Origin: JAJDXW01 sp965223775
Lineage (GTDB): Bacteria; Pseudomonadota; Gammaproteobacteria; HK1
DNA: 64,000 bases
Assembly (NCBI GenBank): GCA_965223775.1
Contig: OZ245021.1
Coordinates: 4,030,001-4,094,000 of the forward strand
Direction of reading: 5' to 3'
Shown here: positions 40,282-48,570 of the stretch, in pieces
Layout of the letters: each line of letters opens with the position of its first letter
How positions within the stretch are numbered: position 1 is the stretch's first letter
Position numbers and translations under genes: made by a program
The notes under the pieces: model-generated
What the model was told of the DNA's origin: nothing
The model's input: the letters and a program-made list of their open reading frames with translations, nothing else
The model's database searches: none

Positions 40282-41633
40282 CGACCGCCGAGCGCCTGCA
40301 CGACGCGCTCCATTCCCATCGAGCGCGAACCCTTGACCAGCACGGTGATCGGAGACCTTGCCCGCAGGTCCGCCCGGAGCTCGGCCACCAGCGCGCCGGG
40401 CGAGGGATGATGCCGGCCACCCGATCCGAACGCGTGTACGGCCTCGGCGGCGAGCGGGCCGAGACCGTACAGCCGGGCAACGCCCCGTTCGCGGGCGAGC
40501 CGCCCCGCTTCGCGATGAAGATCGCGCTCCTCGTCACCAAGCTCGGCCATGTCCCCAAGGGCGAGCCAGCATTCCCCGCCGCGGCCCGCAAGCACGTCCA
40601 GGGCGGCCCGCAACGAACCCGGATTGGCGTTGTAGGTATCGTCCAGGAGGACCGAGCCGCCGGCGAGGGACCGCATGCACAGGCGCCCCGGAACCGGTCG
40701 CATCGCCTCGAGCCCCTCGCGGATCGCGGCGAGGGGCTCGCCGAGCGCGAGACTCGCGGCCGTCGCGGCGAGCGCGTTCATGACATTGTGTCGGCCGGGC
40801 AGCGCGAGATCGACCACTACCTCCCCCCGGGGGGTCGAAAGCGTGATCCGCGAACCGTGCTCCCCCGGCGTGAACTCCGCGCCCACGTCGGCCGGGGTTT
40901 CCAGGCCGAACCGGAGGATCTCCCGGCTTCCGAGCTGACCCGTCCAGAAGTCCGCGAACCGATCGTCGGCATTGACGACGCCGAGTCCGTCCGGCGGCAG
41001 GGACTCGAACAGCTCACCCTTGGCTCGGGCCACCCCCGCCACGTCCCCGAATCCCGCGAGGTGGGCCGGAGCGCACTGGGTCACGACCCCCACGTGCGGC
41101 CTGCACCGCCGGGCGAGCTCCGCGATCTCGCCCGGGTGGTTGGCGCCCATCTCCACCACGCCTCGCCGGTGCGCCGAATCGAGCCCGAACAGCGTGCCGG
41201 CGAGTCCGATATCGGTATTCAGGTTGCCTGCGGTGGCGAGTGTCCGGTGGCTCCGGCCCAGGATCGACGCGATCATCTCCTTGACGGTGGTCTTGCCGTT
41301 GCTGCCCGTCACCGCCACGAAGGGGACTTCGAAGCGGCGGCGCCACTCCGCGGCGAGCCGTCCCAGCGCGCTTCTCGTGTCTGCGACGACGAGCCGGGGC
41401 AGCCCCTCGTCCGCGGGACGCTCCGTGACGGCCGCCACCGCACCCGCGCGTGCCGCCGCTTCGACGTAGTCGTCCCCGTCGAAGTTGGGCCCGCGCAGGG
41501 CGAAGAAGAGGGTCCCGGTGCAGTCGCGCCGCGAATCGGTCGATACGCCGCGAAACCGCATTTCCGCGTCGCGGCCACGTCCGGGCGGCGCGCCGAGCAC
41601 CGCGCGAGCTTCGCCGAGCCCCATCTCGATCAC
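40275..41633 (-). CDS. murF: UDP-N-acetylmuramoyl-tripeptide-D-Ala-D-Ala ligase
   Basis: Adds D-Ala-D-Ala to the muropeptide precursor. The 452-aa ligase has a MurE/F-type N-terminal domain (FRGVSTDSR, LFFALRGPNFDGDDYV), P-loop AVTGSNGKTTVKEM, VEMGANHPGEIAEL, LLDDTYNANPGSLRAAL and VLVKGSRSMGMERVV. Start is GTG 41633 by GTGA overlap with murE; ATG 41624 is an alternative three codons in. Confidence 0.96.
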   Translation of the reverse strand: MIEMGLGEARAVLGAPPGRGRDAEMRFRGVSTDSRRDCTGTLFFALRGPNFDGDDYVEAAARAGAVAAVTERPADEGLPRLVVADTRSALGRLAAEWRRRFEVPFVAVTGSNGKTTVKEMIASILGRSHRTLATAGNLNTDIGLAGTLFGLDSAHRRGVVEMGANHPGEIAELARRCRPHVGVVTQCAPAHLAGFGDVAGVARAKGELFESLPPDGLGVVNADDRFADFWTGQLGSREILRFGLETPADVGAEFTPGEHGSRITLSTPRGEVVVDLALPGRHNVMNALAATAASLALGEPLAAIREGLEAMRPVPGRLCMRSLAGGSVLLDDTYNANPGSLRAALDVLAGRGGECWLALGDMAELGDEERDLHREAGRLARERGVARLYGLGPLAAEAVHAFGSGGRHHPSPGALVAELRADLRARSPITVLVKGSRSMGMERVVQALGGRC

Positions 41634-43120
41634 CCGGCATCCCTCCCCGCCCGGCGGGCGAGCGCCTCGCGCACCACCACGACATCGTCGAAGGGACGAC
41701 GTTCGCCTTCGACCTCCTGCCAGATCTCGTGCCCCTTGCCGGCCACGAGCACGATATCGTCCGGGCCCGCGTTCGAGACGGCGGCGTGGATCGCGCGGCG
41801 CCGGTCGGGCTCGACTGCCACCCGAGCGCCTCGCGTCCCCGCGAGGATGTCGTCGATGATGGCGAGCGGATCCTCGCCGCGGGGGTTGTCGCTGGTCACG
41901 AACAGCCGCTCCGCCCCCCGCGCCGCGACGGCTCCCATCAGCCGTCGCTTGCCCTTGTCGCGCTCGCCTCCGCATCCGAACACGATCCGGATCTCTCCGC
42001 GGGCGAGCGCCCTCAGCGACGACAGCACCGCATCCAGCGCGTCGGGAGTGTGGGCATAATCGACATAGGTCGCAGGTCCCGAGGGGTCAGGATCGTCGAG
42101 GCGCACCGGTTGCAGCCGTCCCGGAGGAGGGGCGGCCGCCGCAAGCCCCGCCGCCGCCCGCTCCAGGGGGACATCCATCGCGAGCAGAACCGCGACCCCC
42201 GCGAGCAGGTTGTAGGCATTGAACCGGCCCATGAGGGGGCTGTCGACGACCGCCCGGCGGCGTCCGTGCGCGACTTCGAGCCGGGTTCGATCCGGTCGGC
42301 ATGGTTCGATACGTCCTCGCACCGCGGCGTCCGGATACTCCAGGGCGTAGCTCAGCCGGAGGGAGGGGCCGCCTCCCGATTCGAGGATGGTCCGACCCAA
42401 CCGGTCGTCGGCGTTGATGACCGCCGCCTCCAGGTCCGGCCACGTGAACAACCGACGCTTCGCCGCCGCGTACGCATCGGCACTCGGGTGGTAGTCGAGA
42501 TGATCGCGTCCGACATTGGTGAGGCAGGCAACCCGGAATCGGACTCCGGCCACCCGGCCCTGGTCGAGTGCGTGCGACGACACCTCCATCGCCACCCGGC
42601 GCACGCCCGCCCGCCGCATCTCGGCGAGCTTCCGGTGCACGTCGAGGACATCGGGCGTGGTGAGCGGCGCGTCCTCGAGCGCTCCCGGGAGCCCGTGACC
42701 GAGCGTTCCCATGATCGCGCAGGGCACGCCGGGCTCGATGGCGTGGAACGCCCGGGCAACGCAGTGGGCGACCGTGGTCTTTCCGTTGGTTCCGGTAATG
42801 CCGACGAGGTCCATGCCCGCGGAGGGTGCGCCGTGAAAGCGATCGGCCGCTCGCCCGATGACGCCCGCGAGGTCGTCGACCTCGACGAGTTCGGGGCGAG
42901 CGGAGCTCGCGGCGCCCGAGGGCACTACCGCCGCGACCGCACCGGCTTCGAGTGCCGCATCGACATATCTCGCGCCATGCGTGCGCAGGCCGGGACGAGC
43001 AAAGAATACGGACCCCGGCTCGACCAGGCGGCTGTCCGACGCGAGGCCGCGTACCGGTGCATCTCCGGGCAGTCCCGGAGGCAGCCGCAGCGAGTCGGCG
43101 AGCAGGGTACGAACGTTCAT
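41630..43120 (-). CDS. murE: UDP-MurNAc-L-Ala-D-Glu:meso-diaminopimelate ligase
   Basis: Adds meso-diaminopimelate to the growing peptide. The 496-aa ligase has RGLASDSRLVEPGSVFFA at the N-terminus, P-loop GITGTNGKTTVAH, MEVSSHALDQGRV, and the DNPR motif in VTSDNPRGEDP that specifies meso-DAP over lysine, so the cell wall is A1gamma type. GAGGG stands before the ATG, which lies 11 bases after ftsI. Confidence 0.97.
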   Translation of the reverse strand: MNVRTLLADSLRLPPGLPGDAPVRGLASDSRLVEPGSVFFARPGLRTHGARYVDAALEAGAVAAVVPSGAASSARPELVEVDDLAGVIGRAADRFHGAPSAGMDLVGITGTNGKTTVAHCVARAFHAIEPGVPCAIMGTLGHGLPGALEDAPLTTPDVLDVHRKLAEMRRAGVRRVAMEVSSHALDQGRVAGVRFRVACLTNVGRDHLDYHPSADAYAAAKRRLFTWPDLEAAVINADDRLGRTILESGGGPSLRLSYALEYPDAAVRGRIEPCRPDRTRLEVAHGRRRAVVDSPLMGRFNAYNLLAGVAVLLAMDVPLERAAAGLAAAAPPPGRLQPVRLDDPDPSGPATYVDYAHTPDALDAVLSSLRALARGEIRIVFGCGGERDKGKRRLMGAVAARGAERLFVTSDNPRGEDPLAIIDDILAGTRGARVAVEPDRRRAIHAAVSNAGPDDIVLVAGKGHEIWQEVEGERRPFDDVVVVREALARRAGRDAG

Positions 43121-43131
43121 CGCGCCCTCAC

Positions 43132-44925
43132 CTATCCGCGGGAATCGCGAACCAGCGCGTAGTTCTCCGCCGCGGCGTCGCGGGGCGGAGTGGTGGAGGA
43201 ATCCGGCGGGACCGCATTGAGGCGCAAGGCGTCCGACATCACGGTCCGAAACACCGGGGCCGCGACCTCTCCTCCGTAGTACTTCTTCCCCCGCGGGTCG
43301 TCGATCACCACCGCCACGACGAATTTCGGGTTGCTGACCGGCGCCAGACCGGCGAACAGGGACAGATAGCGCCGCTTCGCGTAACCGCCCGCGATCGCCT
43401 TTCGCGAGGTGCCCGTCTTGCCCGCCACGCGGAATCCGCGGATTCGGGCCCGGCGGCCGGTACCGTCCTTCGCTTCGACGACCGCCTCCAGCATCGCGAG
43501 CACCTCGCGGGCGGTCGCCGGGGACATGACCCGTCTGGCGACGGGCCCGGGGACGCTGCCGATGGAGCCGTCCCGCTCCAGTCGAAGGTCCAACCGCTCT
43601 CCTTCGTTGGCAAAGACGGTGTACGCGCGAGCGAGCTGGAGAGCGGTCACCGCGAGCCCGTACCCGTAGGAAAGGGTGGCGCGTTCGAAGTCGCCGAATC
43701 GGGGCGAACGCCTGAGAATTCCGGACGATTCGCCGACCGCCCGGCTCCCCGACGCGCTGCCGAAGCCGGCGCCGGCGTAGGCGTCCCACAGCCGCTCGGG
43801 CGGCGTTCCGAGGGCGATGCGACTCACCCCGACGTTGCTCGAAAGCCTGACCACCGCTGCGACGTCGAGCTCCCCGAGGTCGCGCCGGTCGCGCACCACG
43901 TTGCGCCCGACCCGCAGATAGCCGGGCGAGGTATCCACGACGGTGTGGGGACGGAACGCTCCGGACTCGAGCGCCGCCGTGATCGCGAAGGGCTTGACCG
44001 TCGAACCGGGCTCGAACACGTCGGTGACGGCCCGGTTGCGGGTCGCCGGCCCGATCCGCTTCGCCGGGTCGTTCGGGTTGTACGAAGGCTGGTTGACCAT
44101 GGCGTGGATCTCGCCCGAGCGGGCGTCGACCACCACCACCGAACCGGCGGCCGCCTGGTGGCGGATGACGGCCGCCTTGAGGGCGCGGTAGGCGAGCGAC
44201 TGGAGCCGGAGGTCGATCGTCAGGTAGACCTCGCGCCCGGGCCGGGCGGACCGCACGTTCTGGACATCCTCCACGCTGCGGCCGAGGCGGTCCTGGATGA
44301 CCTGCTTGCTGCCCGAGACTCCGCGAAGCACCGAGTTGTAGGCGAACTCCACCCCTTCCTGCCCTTCCCCGTCGATGTCGGTGAAGCCGACGATGTGGGC
44401 GGCGACCTCCGCCTCGGGGTAGTAGCGCCGGAATTCGCGCTCGAAATACACCCCCGGAACGGCGAGGGCTCGAGCCCGGGCGGCCGTGTCCGGATCGACG
44501 TGACGGCGCAGGTATACGAAGGAGCGCCCGGCGCGTTCCATGAGCTTGCGCTCGACCTGGGACGGGTCCAGTCCGATGGCCGCGGCCAGCTCGGGCCAGC
44601 GTTTTCGTGCGCGGACCGCTTCACGGGGGTCCACCCATATGGATTCGATGGCGGTGCTCATGGCGAGCGCGGTTCCGTGACGATCCCGGATCAGCCCGCG
44701 TGGAGCATGCGAGCTCACCGTGCGCACGTGCCGGGCGGTACCCTCGTCCCGCAGGAAGTCCCCCTGGTTCATCTGCAGGTAGAGGGCCTTGCCCAGCAGC
44801 CCCACCGCACTCAGGGCGAGCGCGGCCATCACCAGCCGGACCCGCCACCGCAGCGGCAGCGGGCCGATTGGGCGGCCGAGCCCTTCGACCCCGACCCCGG
44901 GTCGCTTCGACTGAGGGATGTACAC
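43132..44925 (-). CDS. ftsI: Septal peptidoglycan transpeptidase FtsI (PBP3)
   Basis: Class B penicillin-binding protein, 597 aa, anchored by one N-terminal helix (LVMAALALSAVGLLGKALYL). The transpeptidase motifs are S308-T-V-K (SxxK), SSN about 55 residues later and KTGT near residue 500. The N-terminal pedestal domain includes RGLIRDRHGTALAMS. Start is taken as GTG 44925, six bases past the ftsL stop. A CTG at 44934 would overlap that stop as CTGA, a pattern also seen in sspB. Confidence 0.96.
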   Translation of the reverse strand: MYIPQSKRPGVGVEGLGRPIGPLPLRWRVRLVMAALALSAVGLLGKALYLQMNQGDFLRDEGTARHVRTVSSHAPRGLIRDRHGTALAMSTAIESIWVDPREAVRARKRWPELAAAIGLDPSQVERKLMERAGRSFVYLRRHVDPDTAARARALAVPGVYFEREFRRYYPEAEVAAHIVGFTDIDGEGQEGVEFAYNSVLRGVSGSKQVIQDRLGRSVEDVQNVRSARPGREVYLTIDLRLQSLAYRALKAAVIRHQAAAGSVVVVDARSGEIHAMVNQPSYNPNDPAKRIGPATRNRAVTDVFEPGSTVKPFAITAALESGAFRPHTVVDTSPGYLRVGRNVVRDRRDLGELDVAAVVRLSSNVGVSRIALGTPPERLWDAYAGAGFGSASGSRAVGESSGILRRSPRFGDFERATLSYGYGLAVTALQLARAYTVFANEGERLDLRLERDGSIGSVPGPVARRVMSPATAREVLAMLEAVVEAKDGTGRRARIRGFRVAGKTGTSRKAIAGGYAKRRYLSLFAGLAPVSNPKFVVAVVIDDPRGKKYYGGEVAAPVFRTVMSDALRLNAVPPDSSTTPPRDAAAENYALVRDSRG

Positions 44926-44930
44926 GCCGG

Positions 44931-45218
44931 TCAGTACTCGAGGTTGACGATGGCCACGCGACCGGGATCGGGACGGTCCATTCCGAGCCGCGTTTCGGCT
45001 TGGCTCCGGACACGGTCGTGGGATGCCAGGTAGCCGCTCTCGATCTTGAGACGACCCCAGTTGACGTTCAGCTCGTCGCGCACGCGCTCCAGGCCCTGAA
45101 GCTCCACGAACAGCTTGCGGCTCTCGTGCTTGACGATCACCACCAGGAGCGCGGTCAGCACGAGCAATACCGCTGCCGCCGGCCCGGCCACGACACGCGT
45201 TGCGGCTAGAGCCCGCAT
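44931..45218 (-). CDS. ftsL: Cell division protein FtsL
   Basis: A 95-aa bitopic divisome protein: short cytoplasmic end, one membrane helix (VVAGPAAAVLLVLTALLVVIV) and a periplasmic leucine-zipper-like coiled coil (KLFVELQGLERVRDELNVNWGRLKIESGYLA), followed by RVRSQAETRLGM typical of the family. With FtsB and FtsQ it activates FtsWI. Its ATG lies directly next to repeat copy D, whose edge provides a GGTGA that may serve as ribosome site. Normally ftsL follows rsmH with almost no gap. Confidence 0.9.
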   Translation of the reverse strand: MRALAATRVVAGPAAAVLLVLTALLVVIVKHESRKLFVELQGLERVRDELNVNWGRLKIESGYLASHDRVRSQAETRLGMDRPDPGRVAIVNLEY

Positions 45219-45464
45219 GGTTCACCGAGCTTCGCAGCGAGGACGCCGAGGCGCCGCGGCAGCGGGACGAACGGATTGAAAGAGCGCTTGCGCGCTGGCG
45301 AAGACGTAGCCGACACCAGCGCGTTCGCGCTGTCGAAGCGGAAAGGAAATGCTCGCATTTCCTCTGGTAAGGGACTACGGCCCGCTACCGCGGCGACCTT
45401 GGGAGCGCGAAGCGATGGACCGGCGGCCACCGCGGCAGATCGACGAGACATGCGGGCGGTCATT
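45219..45464 (+). repeat. Dispersed intergenic element, diverged copy D, inside the dcw operon
   Basis: This 241-base gap between rsmH and ftsL aligns by eye along its length with copy B. Shared blocks include TTCG..GCGAGG.CGCCG, GAAAG.CGCT, CGTAGCCG, GTCGAAGCGG and ACGGCCCG, and the order is kept. The right end CGCGGCAGATCGACGAGACA is a worn version of the conserved terminus and meets the rsmH stop. Relative to B it contains an extra 29-base hairpin insert (around 45342-45370). No gene is seen in it. Confidence 0.65.
45345..45362. repeat. Small palindromic hairpin module in copy D
   Basis: GGAAATGC TC GCATTTCC forms an 8-bp perfect stem with a two-base loop, followed by TCTGGTA. It is an insertion relative to copies A-C. 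A near-identical hairpin followed by TCTTGGTA lies at 60275-60290, so this may be an independent small mobile or regulatory unit. Confidence 0.45.
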
Positions 45465-46362
45465 CCGGCAACCTCTCCGCGACCCGGAGCACGGCGCTTC
45501 GAGACCGCGGATTGGCGGTGACCTCGTCCGGCGATGGCCGCACCCGGCCGGCCACGATCCGCAGGCGGGGCCGGCGCGCGGACGGAAGACCGCGGGGACC
45601 CGGCACCTCCCTCGACTCCGCTCGCAGGAAGCGCTTGGCCAAGCGGTCCTCGAGCGAATGGAAACTGATGACGGCGAGACGACCGCCCGGCCGCAGCACA
45701 TCCACGGCGGCGGGCAGGCCCGCCTCCAGGCACTCGAGCTCCCGATTGACGTGGATCCGAAGCGCCTGGAACGTACGCGTCGCCGGGTGGATGGATGCCT
45801 CGCGCGCGAGCGCGGCACGCTCGACGACGGCCGCGAGCTCGGTCGTGTTCGGGATCGGCCGCGCCCGCACGATGGCCCCGGCTATCCGGCGCGCGTGCCG
45901 CTCTTCTCCGAACCTCGCGATCACGCCGGCAAGCTCCCGCTCCGAGACCCGGGACAGCCACGCGCCGAGCGGCTCGCCGTCCCCGGGGTCCATCCGCATG
46001 TCGAGAGGACCCTCGCGGCGAATCGAGAAACCCCGGGCGGGGTCCTCGATCTGCGGTGAAGAGACGCCGAGATCGAAGAGCACGCCATCGACGCGGCCGG
46101 CGAGACCCCGCTCCCCGCAGATTCCACGCAGGGCGTCGAAACGGGCATGCACCATCTCGATGCGCGGGTCGCGGAGACGAAGTCCGGCCCGAATCGCATC
46201 GGGGTCCCGGTCGATTGCCAACACCCGGCCGGACGGGCCAATCCGGGATAGAATCGCCCCGCTATGCCCGCCTCGACCGAACGTGCAGTCGACCACGGCG
46301 GACTGGGGACCCAATGCGAGCCCTTCGAGCACCGCTTCCACGAGCACCGGTACATGGGTCAC
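45460..46362 (-). CDS. rsmH: 16S rRNA m4C1402 methyltransferase RsmH
   Basis: Methylates N4 of C1402 in 16S rRNA. The 300-aa enzyme starts VTHVPVLVEAVLEGL, has AdoMet motif CTFGRGGHSGAIL, DLGVSSPQIEDPARGFS, the MRMDP stretch and C-terminal VISFHSLEDRLAKRF. The GTG start overlaps the mraZ stop (GTGA). Formerly MraW. Second gene of the dcw cluster; ftsL downstream is displaced by repeat copy D. Confidence 0.96.
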   Translation of the reverse strand: MTHVPVLVEAVLEGLALGPQSAVVDCTFGRGGHSGAILSRIGPSGRVLAIDRDPDAIRAGLRLRDPRIEMVHARFDALRGICGERGLAGRVDGVLFDLGVSSPQIEDPARGFSIRREGPLDMRMDPGDGEPLGAWLSRVSERELAGVIARFGEERHARRIAGAIVRARPIPNTTELAAVVERAALAREASIHPATRTFQALRIHVNRELECLEAGLPAAVDVLRPGGRLAVISFHSLEDRLAKRFLRAESREVPGPRGLPSARRPRLRIVAGRVRPSPDEVTANPRSRSAVLRVAERLPE

Positions 46363-46838
46363 CGGCTGATGGCCAGGAGCCCGGGCGAAGGATTGGCGAG
46401 GATCTTGCCGATGGACGCGATCGAATCGTCGCGCCACTTGTCCCGATTCTCCTCGTCCCACAGCTCGAATTCACGGCCCTGTCCGACGATCTTGGCCCGC
46501 GGCCCGAGCTTCGCGAACGAGCGCAGCGAAGGCGGAATGACGAGCCGTCCCTGGCGATCGAGCTCGACGTCGTTGGCATGACCGATCAGCATCCCGGCGA
46601 CCTTGCGAGCCTCCCAGTCGAACGGCGAGACCTCGTTCAGCTTGGCTTCGTACGCTTCCCACTCCGGGGCCGGGTATGCGACCAGCCACCGGTGCTGCCC
46701 GATGTCCGGAGTCAGCCCGATGGTGAGGGTCAGCCGGACCGGTTTCCCCCACCGCTCTATCATGGGATCGCGATAACCCTTGGGAATCGCGAGCCGACCC
46801 TTGTCGTCGATTACGATGCTGGACTCGCCCCGGAACAT
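46359..46838 (-). CDS. mraZ: Transcriptional regulator MraZ
   Basis: AbrB-like regulator that heads the dcw cluster and represses it by binding repeats before its own gene. The 159-aa protein has two MraZ halves, each with the DxxGR signature: IDDKGRLAIPKGYR at residues 10-23 and LDRQGRLVIPPSLR around 93-106. The start ATG follows GCGAAGCAGCC. A four-repeat operator lies 42-76 bases upstream. Confidence 0.96.
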   Translation of the reverse strand: MFRGESSIVIDDKGRLAIPKGYRDPMIERWGKPVRLTLTIGLTPDIGQHRWLVAYPAPEWEAYEAKLNEVSPFDWEARKVAGMLIGHANDVELDRQGRLVIPPSLRSFAKLGPRAKIVGQGREFELWDEENRDKWRDDSIASIGKILANPSPGLLAISR

Positions 46839-47231
46839 GGCTGCTTCGCTGTTGTCCCCGCTACCCTCGTGGGTGTGGATTCCAATCTACACCGCAAATT
46901 TCCACTGAACCCCACTTGAACTCGACTGGTATCACCTCGAATGGCGCCTGTCAAGGCGCCATCAGAAGAATTTCTTGTGGAGCGATGGCTTGCCCCTTCG
47001 GTAAAGGGGATTGAAGGCGGAAGTCGATGAGGGATAACGCGCTCGTGCAAATAATCTAATTCAATCGATTACAAATGCATCATCAGAGATGAAATCAAAA
47101 TTGCGCGAATGAGAAGCGGCACTTTCATGCTTCCAAGCGAAAGATCGGTCACGGACCGCCCGGCTCCCGGGCCGTCGGGCGGAGCGACGGCAGCCGGAGG
47201 CAGGGCGCGGACCGCCCGAGGTCGAGGATTG
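46839..47231. other. Leader region of the dcw cluster and 3' flank of rnpB
   Basis: About 390 bases without a coding gene. It contains the MraZ operator, a CCCCTT/AAGGGG hairpin around 46993-47009, and a stretch of unusually A+T-rich DNA (47048-47105, AATCTAATTCAATCGATTAC and more) suited to a promoter on the minus strand, although no single pair stands out. The part next to rnpB is G+C-rich with several inverted repeats but no T-run, so I cannot place the rnpB terminator. Confidence 0.5.
46880..46914 (-). promoter_or_regulatory. MraZ operator: four direct repeats with 10-bp period
   Basis: Read on the minus strand: TGGGG (46914), N5, TGGAA (46904), N5, CGGTG (46894), N5, TGGAA (46884). In other bacteria MraZ binds three to four TGGGN boxes separated by 5 bp, and the spacing here is exact. 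It is the expected autoregulatory site. A TTGACA at 46954-46949 upstream is a candidate -35 element; the matching -10 (TACCAG) is poor. Confidence 0.75.
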
Positions 47232-47234
47232 GAG

Positions 47235-47582
47235 CGGGAGCCGGCCTGTAAGCCGGGTTCTGTCGAGAGCAGCCATTCATCTGGGACGCACGTCGCCGTG
47301 CGCCTCGAGCGACCTACCCGGGAGCGGCGCGGGCCACGCCTGTCGCCCCCCTATTTGGTCTTGCTCCGGGTGGGGTTTACCCTGCCACCGGTGTTACCAC
47401 CGGCGCGGTGCGCTCTTACCGCACCTTTTCACCCTTACCCGCGCGTGGCGGGCGGTATGTTTTCTGTGGCACTTTCCGTGGGCTCGCGCCCCCCAGGCGT
47501 TACCTGGCACCCTGCCCTGCGGAGCCCGGACTTTCCTCCCCGCCGCGAGACGCGGCGCAGCGGCTGCCCGGCCGACTCCCGC
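47235..47582 (-). ncRNA. rnpB: RNase P RNA, bacterial type A
   Basis: Catalytic RNA that removes tRNA 5' leaders, about 348 nt. On the minus strand it has the universal GGAAAGTCCGGGCTCC near the 5' end, GGGCAGGGTGCCAGGTAACG, AGGGTGAAAAGGTGCGGTAA, GGTAAACCCCACCCGGAGCA and, near the 3' end, ACAGAACCCGGCTTA. The 5' GGGAGTCGGCC pairs with 3' GGCCGGCTCCC as helix P1, which sets the ends. It lies between rsmI and mraZ, a typical gammaproteobacterial position; its promoter must be inside the 3' end of rsmI. Confidence 0.96.
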
Positions 47583-47598
47583 CTGCCTAGTTTCCGCC

Positions 47599-48528
47599 TC
47601 ACGGTTCCTCTCCGCAACCGAGCGGTTCGGCTTGCGCGGGCTCGCCCTCGCCCCGGCGGACGAGGGCGAGCCGATACAGCCGCTTGCGCGGCACGCCGGT
47701 TGCGCGGGCGGCCAGGTCCACTGCCTGGCGCAGGGGAAGGGCCTCGAGCAGGACCTCGAGGGTACGCTCGGCCGCGGCGGGTATCTCGCGGGACCGCGCC
47801 CGGCCCGCGACCACGAGCACGTATTCCCCGCGGGGCTTGCCGATCCCGGACCCTGCCTCCGCAAGGGTCGTGCGAACGATCGACTCGTGCCGCTTCGTGA
47901 GCTCGCGCGCGATGACGATGCGACGACTGCCGCCGAACGCGGCGCACATCGCCTCGAGGGCAGCGACGACCCGGTGCGGCGCCTCGTGGAACACGAGCGT
48001 GCGCGGATCGTCCGCCAGCGCTTCGAGCCGCGCGGCCCGCGGCCCCCCGGCCGCCGGAAGAAAGCCTTCGAAAGTGAATCGTTCCACCGGCAGTCCAGCG
48101 ACGGACAGCGCGCACAGGAACGCGCTCGGCCCGGGTATCGGCACCACCGGCACGCCCGCTTCCACCGCGCCCCGCACGAGCACATACCCCGGATCGCTGA
48201 CGAGCGGCGTCCCCGCGTCGCTCACGAGGGCGAACGACGCTCCCGCGAGAAGCCGGGCCAGGATCTCCGGCGTGCGGCGGCGTTCGTTGTGCTCATGGAA
48301 GGATTCGAGACGGGCCGATATGCCGTGGTGGCCGAGCAACCGCCCGGTATGCCGGGTGTCCTCGGCGACGACGACATCGACCTCGCTCAGCACCGTCCTC
48401 GCCCGGTCTCCCAGATCGGCGAGGTTCCCGATCGGCGTAGCGACGACGTACAGGACGCCGGCGGCGCCCTCCGCCACATCGTCCGCGGGGCCGTGCCGGT
48501 CCCTCGAGGGGGCGGCGCTCATTGACAT
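47599..48528 (-). CDS. rsmI: 16S rRNA 2'-O-ribose C1402 methyltransferase RsmI
   Basis: AdoMet-dependent tetrapyrrole-methylase-fold enzyme acting on the same nucleotide as RsmH. The 309-aa protein has LYVVATPIGNLADL, VVVAEDTRHTGRLL, FHEHNE, LVSDAGTPLVSDPG and the C-terminal RELTKRHES. The N-terminal 23 residues are poorly conserved, so a start further in is possible. It is divergent from lpoA with a 42-base gap, as in E. coli. Confidence 0.95.
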   Translation of the reverse strand: MSMSAAPSRDRHGPADDVAEGAAGVLYVVATPIGNLADLGDRARTVLSEVDVVVAEDTRHTGRLLGHHGISARLESFHEHNERRRTPEILARLLAGASFALVSDAGTPLVSDPGYVLVRGAVEAGVPVVPIPGPSAFLCALSVAGLPVERFTFEGFLPAAGGPRAARLEALADDPRTLVFHEAPHRVVAALEAMCAAFGGSRRIVIARELTKRHESIVRTTLAEAGSGIGKPRGEYVLVVAGRARSREIPAAAERTLEVLLEALPLRQAVDLAARATGVPRKRLYRLALVRRGEGEPAQAEPLGCGEEP

Positions 48529-48570
48529 GTATCACCTCTCAGCGAATACTTCCGGCGCCCGAGGCACCCC

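Noticed and set aside
47235..47582. Several open frames across 47.1-47.9 kb
   Set aside because: They run through the RNase P RNA, whose conserved blocks and P1 pairing explain the sequence.
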